From Nitrospirota bacterium (GTDB lineage: Bacteria > Nitrospirota > Thermodesulfovibrionia > Thermodesulfovibrionales > JdFR-88): a stretch of 5,110 nucleotides of DNA. Below the pieces are notes generated by a model. It made no database searches, had not been told where the DNA came from, and saw only the letters and a list, made by a program, of their open reading frames with translations. Within the stretch, counting starts at the first letter, position 1; every line of letters begins with the position of its first letter. Position numbers and translations under genes: made by a program. Shown here one piece after another: positions 1 to 5,110 of this stretch. The stretch lies in the NCBI GenBank assembly GCA_021825785.1, contig JAKAGP010000170.1, positions 1-5,110 on the forward strand. The letters run 5' to 3'.

Positions 1-169
1 CCGTGGTGAGCCCCATTTTCTTAAGGATCACTATAGGAAGGGAGTCCTCTTCTCTAAGGAGCGCCAGGATCAGGTGCTCCGTACCAAGATAATCATTCTG
101 GCGTTTTTCCGCTTCTTCCTTGGCGTAGATTATGATCTTTCTTCCTCGTTCGGTAAACTTCTCAAACAT
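1..169 (-). CDS. clpC: ClpC-type ATP-dependent Clp chaperone subunit, N-terminal domain only (partial, runs off left edge)
   Basis: The - strand reading from the ATG at 169-167 gives 56 residues beginning MFEKFTERGRKIIIYAKEEA, then YLGTEHLILALLREED. This is the first half of a Clp N-domain: the FTERxRK start, the GTEHLxLALLRE helix and a KKMGL segment are hallmarks of ClpC and differ from the usual starts of ClpA (MLNQELE) and ClpB (MRLDKFT). In the family, ClpC is a cytoplasmic AAA+ unfoldase of about 800 residues that feeds substrates to ClpP, the N-domain binding adaptors and substrates. None of the ATPase modules lie in the window, so a stand-alone Clp-N protein cannot be excluded. The start is supported by a purine-rich ribosome site (GGAAGG on the - strand, about 176-181) and by a promoter further upstream. 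The gene is divergent from phoB, so it is not part of the phosphate operon. Confidence 0.85.
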   Translation of the reverse strand, partial: MFEKFTERGRKIIIYAKEEAEKRQNDYLGTEHLILALLREEDSLPIVILKKMGLTT

Positions 170-233
170 CGTTATCCTTCCTTTTTTTACCCTTCCTCAG
201 TTTATGCGGGTTTATGGGTCCTTCCCTAAAAAC

Positions 234-263
234 ATAATACCCCTGTGGCGTGTTAAAAGTCAA
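234..263 (-). promoter_or_regulatory. Sigma-70-type promoter for the clpC-like gene
   Basis: On the - strand, TTGACT (263-258; 5 of 6 to TTGACA) is followed after 18 bp by TATTAT (239-234; 5 of 6 to TATAAT). Transcription would start near 227 and leave a leader of about 58 nt before the ATG at 169. The -35 hexamer is overlapped by a short perfect palindrome, GTCAATGAC (259-267), which could be chance. I see no CtsR heptad tandem repeat or CIRCE element, so heat-shock control of the known kinds is not indicated. Confidence 0.6.
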
Positions 264-274
264 TGACATGCTAT

Positions 275-302
275 AAAAAATCAGTTTTTCCGGCGTAAAC
301 TG
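275..302 (-). repeat. A/T-rich inverted repeat followed by a T run (hairpin, weak terminator-like)
   Basis: CAGTTT (282-287) and AAACTG (297-302) form a perfect 6-bp stem with a 9-nt loop. Read on the - strand the hairpin is followed by six T (280-275), which has the form of an intrinsic terminator, but the stem has only two G:C pairs. It lies just upstream of the clpC-like promoter, so it could insulate that promoter from - strand transcripts starting further right. It may equally be a chance product of A/T-rich intergenic DNA. Confidence 0.25.
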
Positions 303-381
303 TTTAATTACAAGTCCTTGCTTCTCTAATCGTATGAAATGATAGAATTGTTTAATGTGCCGCAACTGGATCAGGTCCGCA

Positions 382-421
382 CACGGCCGTGCTTAAGATA
401 AAGGGGCCATGCTTAATAAGC
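382..421. repeat. Cluster of small palindromes and a direct repeat, operator-like
   Basis: Within 40 bp lie a perfect 10-bp palindrome CACGGCCGTG (382-391), a direct repeat TGCTTAA at 390-396 and 410-416 (20 bp start to start, about two helical turns), and an inverted repeat GCTTAATAAGC (411-421). No open reading frame crosses this stretch convincingly. It sits about 25-60 bp upstream of the proposed phoB -35 element and about 120-160 bp upstream of the clpC-like promoter, a suitable place for a regulator. The regulator is not identifiable from the sequence. Confidence 0.3.
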
Positions 422-443
422 TAAAAACTGCCGTCACAAACTG

Positions 444-472
444 TTGCCCCCGCGGAATGAAAGACATATATT
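444..472 (+). promoter_or_regulatory. Candidate phoB-phoR promoter
   Basis: TTGCCC (444-449; 4 of 6 to TTGACA) is followed after exactly 17 bp by TATATT (467-472; 5 of 6 to TATAAT), predicting a start near 479 and a leader of about 80 nt before the phoB ATG. The -10 lies inside a small inverted repeat, ACATAT-ATTA-ATATGT (464/466-479 region). Just upstream and overlapping the -35 is CCGTCAC (431-437) and CTGTTGC (441-447), which resemble Pho-box half sites. Their 10-bp period and 19-bp distance to the -10 are off the usual geometry, so PhoB autoregulation is only a possibility. Confidence 0.4.
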
Positions 473-513
473 AATATGTTATCATCGCAGCACGGGGAGG
501 CGCAAGCGCTGAG

Positions 514-541
514 GTTTTTTGGTAAAGGGCCCATCAAAAAC
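514..541 (+). other. Possible hairpin in the phoB leader
   Basis: GTTTTT (514-519) pairs with AAAAAC (536-541). The stem can be extended by G521:C535, G522:T534 and T523:A533 with T520 bulged, leaving a loop that contains GGGCC. It ends only a few bases before the phoB ribosome binding site (purine run 546-556), so it could affect phoB translation. It is A/T-rich and lacks a T run, so it is not a terminator. A functional role is unproven. Confidence 0.2.
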
Positions 542-560
542 AGTCAGAGGGGAAGGGCGG

Positions 561-1280
561 ATGGATAAGGCGGTTTTGATAGTAGAAGACGAAAAAGACA
601 TCAGCGATATCATAGAGTATAACCTTAAAAAACAGGGGTTTGCCACTGAAGCCGTCCATGACGGGGTCCAGGCCTTGAAAAAGGTGCGCGAAGGGAGATT
701 CGGGCTGGTGATCCTGGACCTGATGCTGCCAGGCATTGACGGGATGGAGCTTTGCAGGATAATAAGGAGCGAACCCGAAAAGACCATACGCGAAACGCCG
801 TTAATAATGCTCACCGCCCGCTCTGAGGAGATAGACAAGGTACTGGGGCTTGAGCTTGGCGCAGACGACTATATTACAAAACCCTTCAGCACCAGGGAAC
901 TGGTTGCCCGCGTAAAGTCGGTCCTGAGGCGGTACGAGACCGCAAAGGCGGGGCCAGCAGCTGAAAATGTACTTAAAATCGGCGATCTTGTTATCGATAC
1001 CGGAAAATACCAGGTGAAAAAGGGCGGGCACCCCCTGGACTTAAGCGCAGTTGAGTTCAAGCTCTTTTTATATCTGGCGCAGAGACCCGGCAGGATCATC
1101 AGCCGTGATCTCCTGCTGGATGCGGTCTGGGGCAACGAATCCTATGTGGAGCCAAGGACCGTGGATGTGCATATAAGGAGAATGAGGGAGAAGATAGAGG
1201 ACGACCCTTCGAATCCCCGCTATATAATGACAAAAAGGGGAGTGGGATATTATTTTTCTGAGAGGGCGTCCGGCCTATGA
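561..1280 (+). CDS. phoB: PhoB, phosphate-regulon response regulator (OmpR/PhoB family)
   Basis: A 239-residue cytoplasmic response regulator, close in size to E. coli PhoB (229). The receiver domain (about 3-120) has the acidic pocket E9-D10, phospho-acceptor D53 in VILDLMLPG, T85 and K107 in TKPFS. The C-terminal winged helix (about 136-234) shows AVEFKLFLYLA, the recognition-helix segment RTVDVHIRRMREKI and the wing motif TKRGVGYYF. When phosphorylated by PhoR, such proteins dimerise and bind Pho boxes to activate phosphate-scavenging genes. ATG 561 is chosen because AGAGGGGAAGG (546-556) precedes it and the residues align with family N-termini; an in-frame TTG at 519 would add 14 residues with no matching ribosome site. 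The PhoB assignment over other OmpR-family regulators rests on the adjacent phoR and pst genes. The stop overlaps the phoR start (ATGA), implying coupled translation. Confidence 0.93.
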   Translation: MDKAVLIVEDEKDISDIIEYNLKKQGFATEAVHDGVQALKKVREGRFGLVILDLMLPGIDGMELCRIIRSEPEKTIRETPLIMLTARSEEIDKVLGLELGADDYITKPFSTRELVARVKSVLRRYETAKAGPAAENVLKIGDLVIDTGKYQVKKGGHPLDLSAVEFKLFLYLAQRPGRIISRDLLLDAVWGNESYVEPRTVDVHIRRMREKIEDDPSNPRYIMTKRGVGYYFSERASGL

Positions 1281-2530
1281 CGATCGCGGTTATTGTTCTT
1301 GTCAGCCTGGTCCTGGCCGTTCTGGCAGTAAGAGGGATAATGCTGTACAGAAGGTTTTTGGAGCTGAACGAGTTTGTGGAAGGACTGGCAAAAGGCGGCG
1401 AAGGCCTTAGCAGGCGTTATTATCTCAGGGGTAAGCGGGGGTTTTCGAAGGTCCTGTACAACTTGAGCGTACTTGCCGCCAACATGCAGGAGCAAAACCG
1501 GGAGAACGAAGCCTTCAAAAACAGGCTTTCAGTGCTGCTTAAGAACATCCCGGACGGCATAGCGCTAATAGATGCAAGAGGCAGGATAAGGTCCCTGAAC
1601 CCCGCGCTTGAAAACCTGCTTTATCTGAGGGGGCATGCGGTTTCCGGGAAGGGGCTTGCTGAATCCGTAGGCGTAGCTGGATTGGGAGAGCTGCTGAACA
1701 GGGCCAGGGACGGAAGCCCGGAAAACAAGGAGACCCTGGCGTTCAACTCCAAATTCCTTGAGGTTACCGCCACGCCTTTTTTGGACGTCGAGAAAGGACA
1801 ATATGCGGGCCAGGTGGTTGTGTTCAGGGATGTCACGGCGGACAAGAGGATAGATGAGATCAGAAAAGACTTTGTCGCCAACGTTTCCCACGAGCTGAAA
1901 ACACCGGTCACGGCGATAAAAGGCTATGTGGACACTCTCCTGGATGGCGCCATGGAAAACCGGGAGGACCTTTCGCGGTTTCTGAACGGGATTAATTTCC
2001 AGGTGGGCAGGATGGAGCAGATAATAAAGGACCTGATAGAGCTTTCGAAGATAGAGTTCGGGGCGATGACCGTAGAGAAAAAAACCGTCCCGTTAAGCGA
2101 GATGGTAGGCAGGGTGCTCTCGCTTTACGAGGAAAAGGCCATTGCAAAGGGCATTTACGTGAGGGCGGACATATCGGAGGATTGCCCCTCCGTGCAGGCG
2201 GACCCGGGGATGTTCTCCCATATACTTTCCAACCTGCTGGACAACGCCGTGAAATATACGGATTCCGGCGGGGTGGTCATCAGGGCCAGGGAGGGGGAAA
2301 ACTATGCCTGCGTCCTTGTGGTGCAGGACACCGGCATAGGTGTGCCCAAGAAATTTGTCCCGAGGCTCGGAGAGAGGTTTTTCAGGGTAGATCCCTCGCG
2401 TTCGAGAGAGCTGGGCGGCACCGGGCTTGGGCTGGCCATCGTGAAACACCTCGTGCTGGCCATGGGCTGGAAGATGCACATAGACAGCGACCCCGGCAAA
2501 GGCACTAGTATCCGGATATACATCAACTGA
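1277..2530 (+). CDS. phoR: PhoR, phosphate-regulon sensor histidine kinase
   Basis: A 417-residue membrane-bound sensor kinase. One hydrophobic segment (about 3-19) is followed directly by basic residues (RRF), then a HAMP-like linker (about 20-75) and a PAS domain (about 80-188; LLKNIPDGIALIDARGRI, later VVFRDVT). The DHp domain carries phospho-acceptor His205 in FVANVSHELKTP. The ATPase domain has the N box NLLDNAVKYT (N323), G1 DTGIG (351-355), F box RFFR (367-370) and G2 GGTGLGLAI (380-388), all intact, so it should be active. It is expected to phosphorylate PhoB Asp53 under phosphate limitation and dephosphorylate it otherwise, guided by the Pst transporter and PhoU. Unlike many PhoR proteins with two membrane segments and a periplasmic domain, only one membrane segment is visible, so it probably senses phosphate through partner proteins. 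It begins at ATG 1277 inside the phoB stop codon; no better start exists. Confidence 0.92.
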   Translation: MTIAVIVLVSLVLAVLAVRGIMLYRRFLELNEFVEGLAKGGEGLSRRYYLRGKRGFSKVLYNLSVLAANMQEQNRENEAFKNRLSVLLKNIPDGIALIDARGRIRSLNPALENLLYLRGHAVSGKGLAESVGVAGLGELLNRARDGSPENKETLAFNSKFLEVTATPFLDVEKGQYAGQVVVFRDVTADKRIDEIRKDFVANVSHELKTPVTAIKGYVDTLLDGAMENREDLSRFLNGINFQVGRMEQIIKDLIELSKIEFGAMTVEKKTVPLSEMVGRVLSLYEEKAIAKGIYVRADISEDCPSVQADPGMFSHILSNLLDNAVKYTDSGGVVIRAREGENYACVLVVQDTGIGVPKKFVPRLGERFFRVDPSRSRELGGTGLGLAIVKHLVLAMGWKMHIDSDPGKGTSIRIYIN

Positions 2531-2568
2531 AAAGCCAAAAAGCGAAAAAAAAGAGTCAAAGCCGGGTT

Positions 2569-2586
2569 TTGTAATACCTGTGTAAC
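2569..2586 (+). promoter_or_regulatory. Predicted Pho box (PhoB binding site) upstream of pstC
   Basis: TTGTAAT (2569-2575) and GTGTAAC (2580-2586) are two 7-bp half sites repeated with the 11-bp period of known Pho boxes. Each matches the E. coli half site CTGTCA(T/C) at 5 of 7 positions, and both differ at the same two positions (first base, and C to A at the fifth), suggesting a lineage variant NTGTAAY. The box ends 10 bp before a perfect TATAAT, the spacing seen at PhoB-activated promoters, where the box replaces the -35 element. There is no TTGACA-like hexamer at the -35 position. Confidence 0.55.
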
Positions 2587-2596
2587 ATTTATCCCA

Positions 2597-2602
2597 TATA
2601 AT
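2597..2602 (+). promoter_or_regulatory. -10 element of the pstCAB promoter
   Basis: A perfect TATAAT in the 102-132 bp gap between phoR and pstC. With no recognisable -35 and a Pho-box-like repeat 10 bp upstream it looks like an activator-dependent promoter, giving a start near 2609 and a leader of about 54 nt to the TTG start of pstC. I see no strong terminator hairpin after phoR (only a weak imperfect AAAGCCGGGTTTT at 2558-2570), so read-through from phoB-phoR into pstC is also possible. Confidence 0.6.
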
Positions 2603-2649
2603 ACCTTTCGATCATGAACCCCGAATGATTTTATGGTGAGGGGCAAGGC

Positions 2650-2656
2650 GGAGGTG
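2650..2656 (+). promoter_or_regulatory. Ribosome binding site that favours the pstC start at 2663
   Basis: GGAGGTG is a strong Shine-Dalgarno sequence and stands 6 nt before an in-frame TTG at 2663. The upstream ATG at 2633 has no purine-rich site before it (the preceding bases are CCCCGAATGATTTT). If TTG is the true start, the ATG at 2633 belongs to the leader. Confidence 0.5.
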
Positions 2657-2662
2657 TTTTTT

Positions 2663-3655
2663 TTGGCCATAGTAGCTGTAAAACGGGAAGCTGCCGGCAC
2701 AAAAAGAAGAACCTTTCTTTTCAGAAGGGATCCGTTTGATATCCTTTTTTATATCATAACCGCCATGGCCGCCCTGGCCGTAGTGGCGGTCACTCTGGGT
2801 ATCTTTTACATCCTTCTCAGGGAATCGTATCCGGCGATAGAAAAGTTTGGCGTCACCGGGTTCATCTTTGCCAAGGACTGGGACCCTTACCGCGAGATCT
2901 TTGGCGCGGCAACCAATCTCTTTGGCACGGCCATTACGACAGTCCTCTCATTGATGATCGCTGTGCCGGTGGCTATCGGCATCGCGATATTTGTGACCGA
3001 GATAGCTCCGGATTTTTTAAAGGGGCCGATAGGCGCCGCGATAGAACTGCTTGCGGCGATACCCAGCATAATATATGGCATCTGGGGTTTTTTCACTCTT
3101 GCACCGATAATGGCCAACCATATCGAACCCTTTCTTATGGATACACTGGGCAAGGTGCCGGTGATGGGACCGCTCTTTCAGGGGACCCCCATGGGGATAG
3201 ACCTCCTTACGGCAAGCGTGATACTTTCCATTATGATAATCCCGTTTACGGCCAGCATATCGAGGGACGCCTTCAACCTCACTCCGGAGATCGTCAAGGA
3301 ATCCGCGTATGCCGTTGGCGCAACGAGGTGGGAGGTCGTTAAGAACGTGGTCATCCCGTATTCCAGGCTGGGTATATTCGGCGGCGTGGCCCTGTCGCTT
3401 GGCAGGGCGCTTGGGGAGACGATGGCCGTGGCCTTCGTCCTCGGCAATAACCACCAGATAACCACCTCCCTGTTTGACGCCGCTGCCACCATCACGGTAA
3501 CGCTTGCCAATGAATTTACCGAGGCGTCCACAAAAACATATCTGTCGTCTCTTTTTTATCTTGCGCTCCTGCTGTTCATGCTGAGCTTCGCGATACTTGC
3601 CGTGGCCAAGTTCTTTCTTGTCAGGTATGAAAAGAAAAACCCGGGGGAACGCTAA
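2663..3655 (+). CDS. pstC: PstC, phosphate ABC transporter permease subunit
   Basis: An inner-membrane permease that pairs with PstA to form the phosphate channel. From TTG 2663 it has 330 residues (E. coli PstC 319); from ATG 2633 it would have 340. In the 330-residue numbering six membrane segments are visible at about 27-52, 87-111, 127-150, 182-200, 237-260 and 293-320. Family hallmarks are the WD segment after the first helix (KDWDPYREIFGA), AIELLAAIPSIIYGIWG, the cytoplasmic EAA loop that docks on PstB (KESAYAVGATRWEVV, about 212-226), GRALGETMAVAF and ANEFTEA. The N-terminus before the first helix is basic and about 25 residues long, acceptable for the family. It follows a Pho-box promoter and is 6 nt from pstA, in the same reading frame. 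Function is certain by motif; the exact start is not. Confidence 0.93.
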   Translation: MAIVAVKREAAGTKRRTFLFRRDPFDILFYIITAMAALAVVAVTLGIFYILLRESYPAIEKFGVTGFIFAKDWDPYREIFGAATNLFGTAITTVLSLMIAVPVAIGIAIFVTEIAPDFLKGPIGAAIELLAAIPSIIYGIWGFFTLAPIMANHIEPFLMDTLGKVPVMGPLFQGTPMGIDLLTASVILSIMIIPFTASISRDAFNLTPEIVKESAYAVGATRWEVVKNVVIPYSRLGIFGGVALSLGRALGETMAVAFVLGNNHQITTSLFDAAATITVTLANEFTEASTKTYLSSLFYLALLLFMLSFAILAVAKFFLVRYEKKNPGER

Positions 3656-3661
3656 AAGATC

Positions 3662-4507
3662 ATGCGCCGCGAGAGAATAAGGAAACTGGAAAGCGTTATC
3701 GCGCTTAGCGTAAGCACGTTTGCTGCCTTTCTTGGCATCTTCTGGCTTGTGTTTATCCTTGGCAGCGTTGTTGTGCACGGGATGCGCGCCCTGAGCCCCG
3801 GTTTTTTTGTCCATGACCCGACGCCTGCCGGGGTGCCGGGAGGAGGCATGAGAAACGCCTTCGTGGGCCAGCTGCTTATTACCCTGTTTGCAACCATAAT
3901 AGGTGTGCCGGTGGGCATACTGGGCGGGACTTTCCTTGCCGAATACGCCCGTGGCAAAAGACTTGCCCATTATGTGAGCATGCTTGCGGATATCATGGTG
4001 ACCGTGCCCACGATAGTGGTGGGCACCTTCATTTATGCGATCATGGTAAAGCCCATGGGCCATTTCAGCGGATGGGCGGGGGCCGTAGCGCTTGCCGTAA
4101 TAATGATACCCGTTGTCCTGAGGACCACGGAGAACATGCTTACCCTTATTCCCTGGACCCTCAGGGAAGCGGCCTTTGCGCTTGGAGCACCCTATTACAA
4201 GGTTATTATGCAGGTCGTCTACCGCGGGGCCATCACGGGGATATTCACAGGCGTTCTGCTGTCTATTGCGAGGGTCGCCGGGGAAACGGCCCCGCTGCTC
4301 TTCACCTCTTTTAACAATTCATTCTTTTCGGGTAATATGAACGGGCCGATCGCGTCGCTTACGGTAACCATATTCCAGTATGCAATGGGGCCGTATGACG
4401 ACTGGCACGATCAGGCGTGGGCTGCGGCGCTGGTGATAACTTTCGCCATCATGATAGTCACTATAGTGGGCAGGATGGTCATAAGAATGAGGTACGGGAA
4501 AAAATGA
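3662..4507 (+). CDS. pstA: PstA, phosphate ABC transporter permease subunit
   Basis: A 281-residue inner-membrane permease (E. coli PstA 296), partner of PstC. Six membrane segments lie at about 13-38, 68-93, 108-128, 137-155, 190-215 and 252-275. Hallmarks are the periplasmic stretch after helix 1 ending [41 protein letters not shown], the EAA coupling loop [15 protein letters not shown] (168-182) that contacts PstB, and [13 protein letters not shown] (204-216), a PstA signature. ATG 3662 is the only choice: the pstC stop TAA (3653-3655) lies three codons upstream in the same frame with no start between. Its ribosome site is weak (GGGGGA at 3643-3648, 13 nt away), so translation probably depends on ribosomes finishing pstC. 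Its end overlaps pstB by ATGA. Confidence 0.94.
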   Translation: MRRERIRKLESVIALSVSTFAAFLGIFWLVFILGSVVVHGMRALSPGFFVHDPTPAGVPGGGMRNAFVGQLLITLFATIIGVPVGILGGTFLAEYARGKRLAHYVSMLADIMVTVPTIVVGTFIYAIMVKPMGHFSGWAGAVALAVIMIPVVLRTTENMLTLIPWTLREAAFALGAPYYKVIMQVVYRGAITGIFTGVLLSIARVAGETAPLLFTSFNNSFFSGNMNGPIASLTVTIFQYAMGPYDDWHDQAWAAALVITFAIMIVTIVGRMVIRMRYGKK

Positions 4508-5110
4508 ACCTGGATATGGAAATAAAAGGCCTCAATTTCTACTATGCGGGCAAGCACCACGTCCTGCAAAATATTAATCTGGAGATTTACAAAAATACGG
4601 TCACTGCGCTCATCGGCCCCTCAGGCTGCGGCAAGACCACTCTTTTAAGGTGCTTCAACCGGATGCACGATCTTTATCCCGGCAACAGGTACGACGGAGA
4701 GATAATCTTTCAGGGCAGCAATATACTGTCCAGGGAAACCGATGTGATAGACCTGAGGAGCCGCATAGGCATGGTGTTTCAGAAGCCCACGCCCTTCCCG
4801 ATGACGATATTCGACAACGTGGCCTATGGCCTGAGGCTGAGGGGCATCAAGAAAAAATCCATCCTTTCAGAAAAAGTGGAGCACGCGCTCAAGCAGTCAG
4901 CCATCTGGGATGAGGTCAAGGACAAGCTGCATCAAAGCGCTTACGAGCTTTCGGGCGGACAGCAGCAGAGGCTTGTTATCGCCAGGGCCCTGGCGGTAGA
5001 ACCGGAGGCTCTGCTTTTCGATGAGCCGACATCTGCCCTGGACCCCATCTCGACCGCAAAGATAGAGGAGCTCATAGAGGGGCTGAAGGAAAATGTTACA
5101 ATTATAATCG
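4504..5110 (+). CDS. pstB: PstB, phosphate-transporter ATP-binding protein (partial, runs off right edge)
   Basis: The first 202 codons of a protein usually about 250-257 residues long, so roughly the last 50 are missing. It is the cytoplasmic ATPase that drives phosphate import through PstCA. Visible motifs are Walker [10 protein letters not shown] (38-46), Q-loop Gln93 in VFQKPTPFP (a PstB-specific sequence), the ABC signature LSGGQQQR (149-156), Walker B ALLFDEP (169-175) with catalytic Glu174, and D-loop [13 protein letters not shown] after Walker A is also typical of PstB. The H-loop histidine falls beyond the edge. ATG 4504 overlaps the pstA stop (ATGA), with GAGG and GGG purines just upstream; an in-frame ATG at 4516 is a less likely alternative. 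No frameshift or missing motif is seen in the available part. Confidence 0.95.
   Translation, partial: MNLDMEIKGLNFYYAGKHHVLQNINLEIYKNTVTALIGPSGCGKTTLLRCFNRMHDLYPGNRYDGEIIFQGSNILSRETDVIDLRSRIGMVFQKPTPFPMTIFDNVAYGLRLRGIKKKSILSEKVEHALKQSAIWDEVKDKLHQSAYELSGGQQQRLVIARALAVEPEALLFDEPTSALDPISTAKIEELIEGLKENVTIII

Noticed and set aside
162..365. 67-codon - strand reading frame upstream of and overlapping the clpC-like start (possible small protein)
   Set aside because: It needs a TTG start with no ribosome site, the proposed clpC promoter lies inside it, and the peptide shows no recognisable motif. It is best explained as promoter and leader DNA.
519..560. TTG-initiated 14-residue extension of PhoB
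   Set aside because: The ATG at 561 has a clear ribosome site and gives the standard family N-terminus. The extension covers a possible leader hairpin and has no ribosome site of its own.
482..838. 118-codon - strand reading frame opposite the phoB leader and receiver domain
   Set aside because: It is antisense to the conserved phoB coding sequence and has no family resemblance or ribosome-site support.
2182..2508. 108-codon + strand frame inside the phoR ATPase domain
   Set aside because: It is an out-of-frame shadow of phoR; its Gly/Arg-rich product has no recognisable fold and the phoR motifs are intact in the main frame.
2558..2570. Imperfect AAAGCCGGGTTTT palindrome after phoR as an intrinsic terminator
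   Set aside because: The stem is very short and mismatched with almost no loop, followed by only four T. It is too weak to call.
2614..2628. Four-codon mini reading frame (ATG AAC CCC GAA TGA) in the pstC leader, possible leader peptide
   Set aside because: It has no ribosome site, lies only about 5 nt after the predicted transcription start, and contains no run of regulatory codons.
3017..4063. Long (348-codon) - strand reading frame opposite pstC and pstA
   Set aside because: It is antisense to two certain membrane-protein genes. Its composition is rich in His, Gly, Arg and Lys without domain character, as expected when codons for hydrophobic helices are read in reverse.

Overview
The window holds most of a phosphate-starvation locus: a complete PhoB/PhoR two-component pair, complete genes for the two membrane permeases of the Pst phosphate ABC transporter (pstC, pstA), and the first ~202 codons of its ATPase gene (pstB), all on the + strand. 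On the - strand, reading out of the left edge, is the 5' end of a divergent gene whose first 56 residues are a Clp N-domain like that of the ClpC chaperone. I see no mobile element, CRISPR array, tRNA or rRNA. The content is largely a familiar system; the less ordinary points are in its control regions and in what is missing.

Layout: 1-169 (-) clpC-like gene, partial. 170-560 is a divergent control region without a convincing gene. It holds a sigma-70-type promoter for the clpC-like gene, an A/T-rich hairpin, a cluster of small palindromes and direct repeats, a plausible phoB promoter and a possible phoB leader hairpin. phoB (561-1280) and phoR (1277-2530) overlap by ATGA. 2531-2662 is a second control region with an 18-bp PhoB-box-like direct repeat placed 10 bp before a perfect TATAAT. 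pstC (best start TTG 2663, alternative ATG 2633) is followed after 6 nt by pstA (3662-4507), which overlaps pstB (4504 to the right edge) by ATGA.

How the genes work together: PhoR autophosphorylates on His205 and passes the phosphate to Asp53 of PhoB. PhoB~P then binds Pho boxes and recruits RNA polymerase. The expected target here is the pstC promoter just downstream of phoR. PstC and PstA form the membrane channel, a PstB dimer drives it with ATP, and in known systems the transporter with PhoU also tells PhoR whether phosphate is plentiful. The periplasmic phosphate-binding protein gene pstS is not between phoR and pstC, where it often lies, nor anywhere else in the window. phoU is not seen either but could follow pstB.

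Organism: a bacterium with intermediate G+C and frequent ATA (Ile) and AGG (Arg) codons. Protein style and gene order fit a diderm lineage such as Deltaproteobacteria in the broad sense, Nitrospirota or Omnitrophota. This is an impression; the phylum cannot be fixed from this window.
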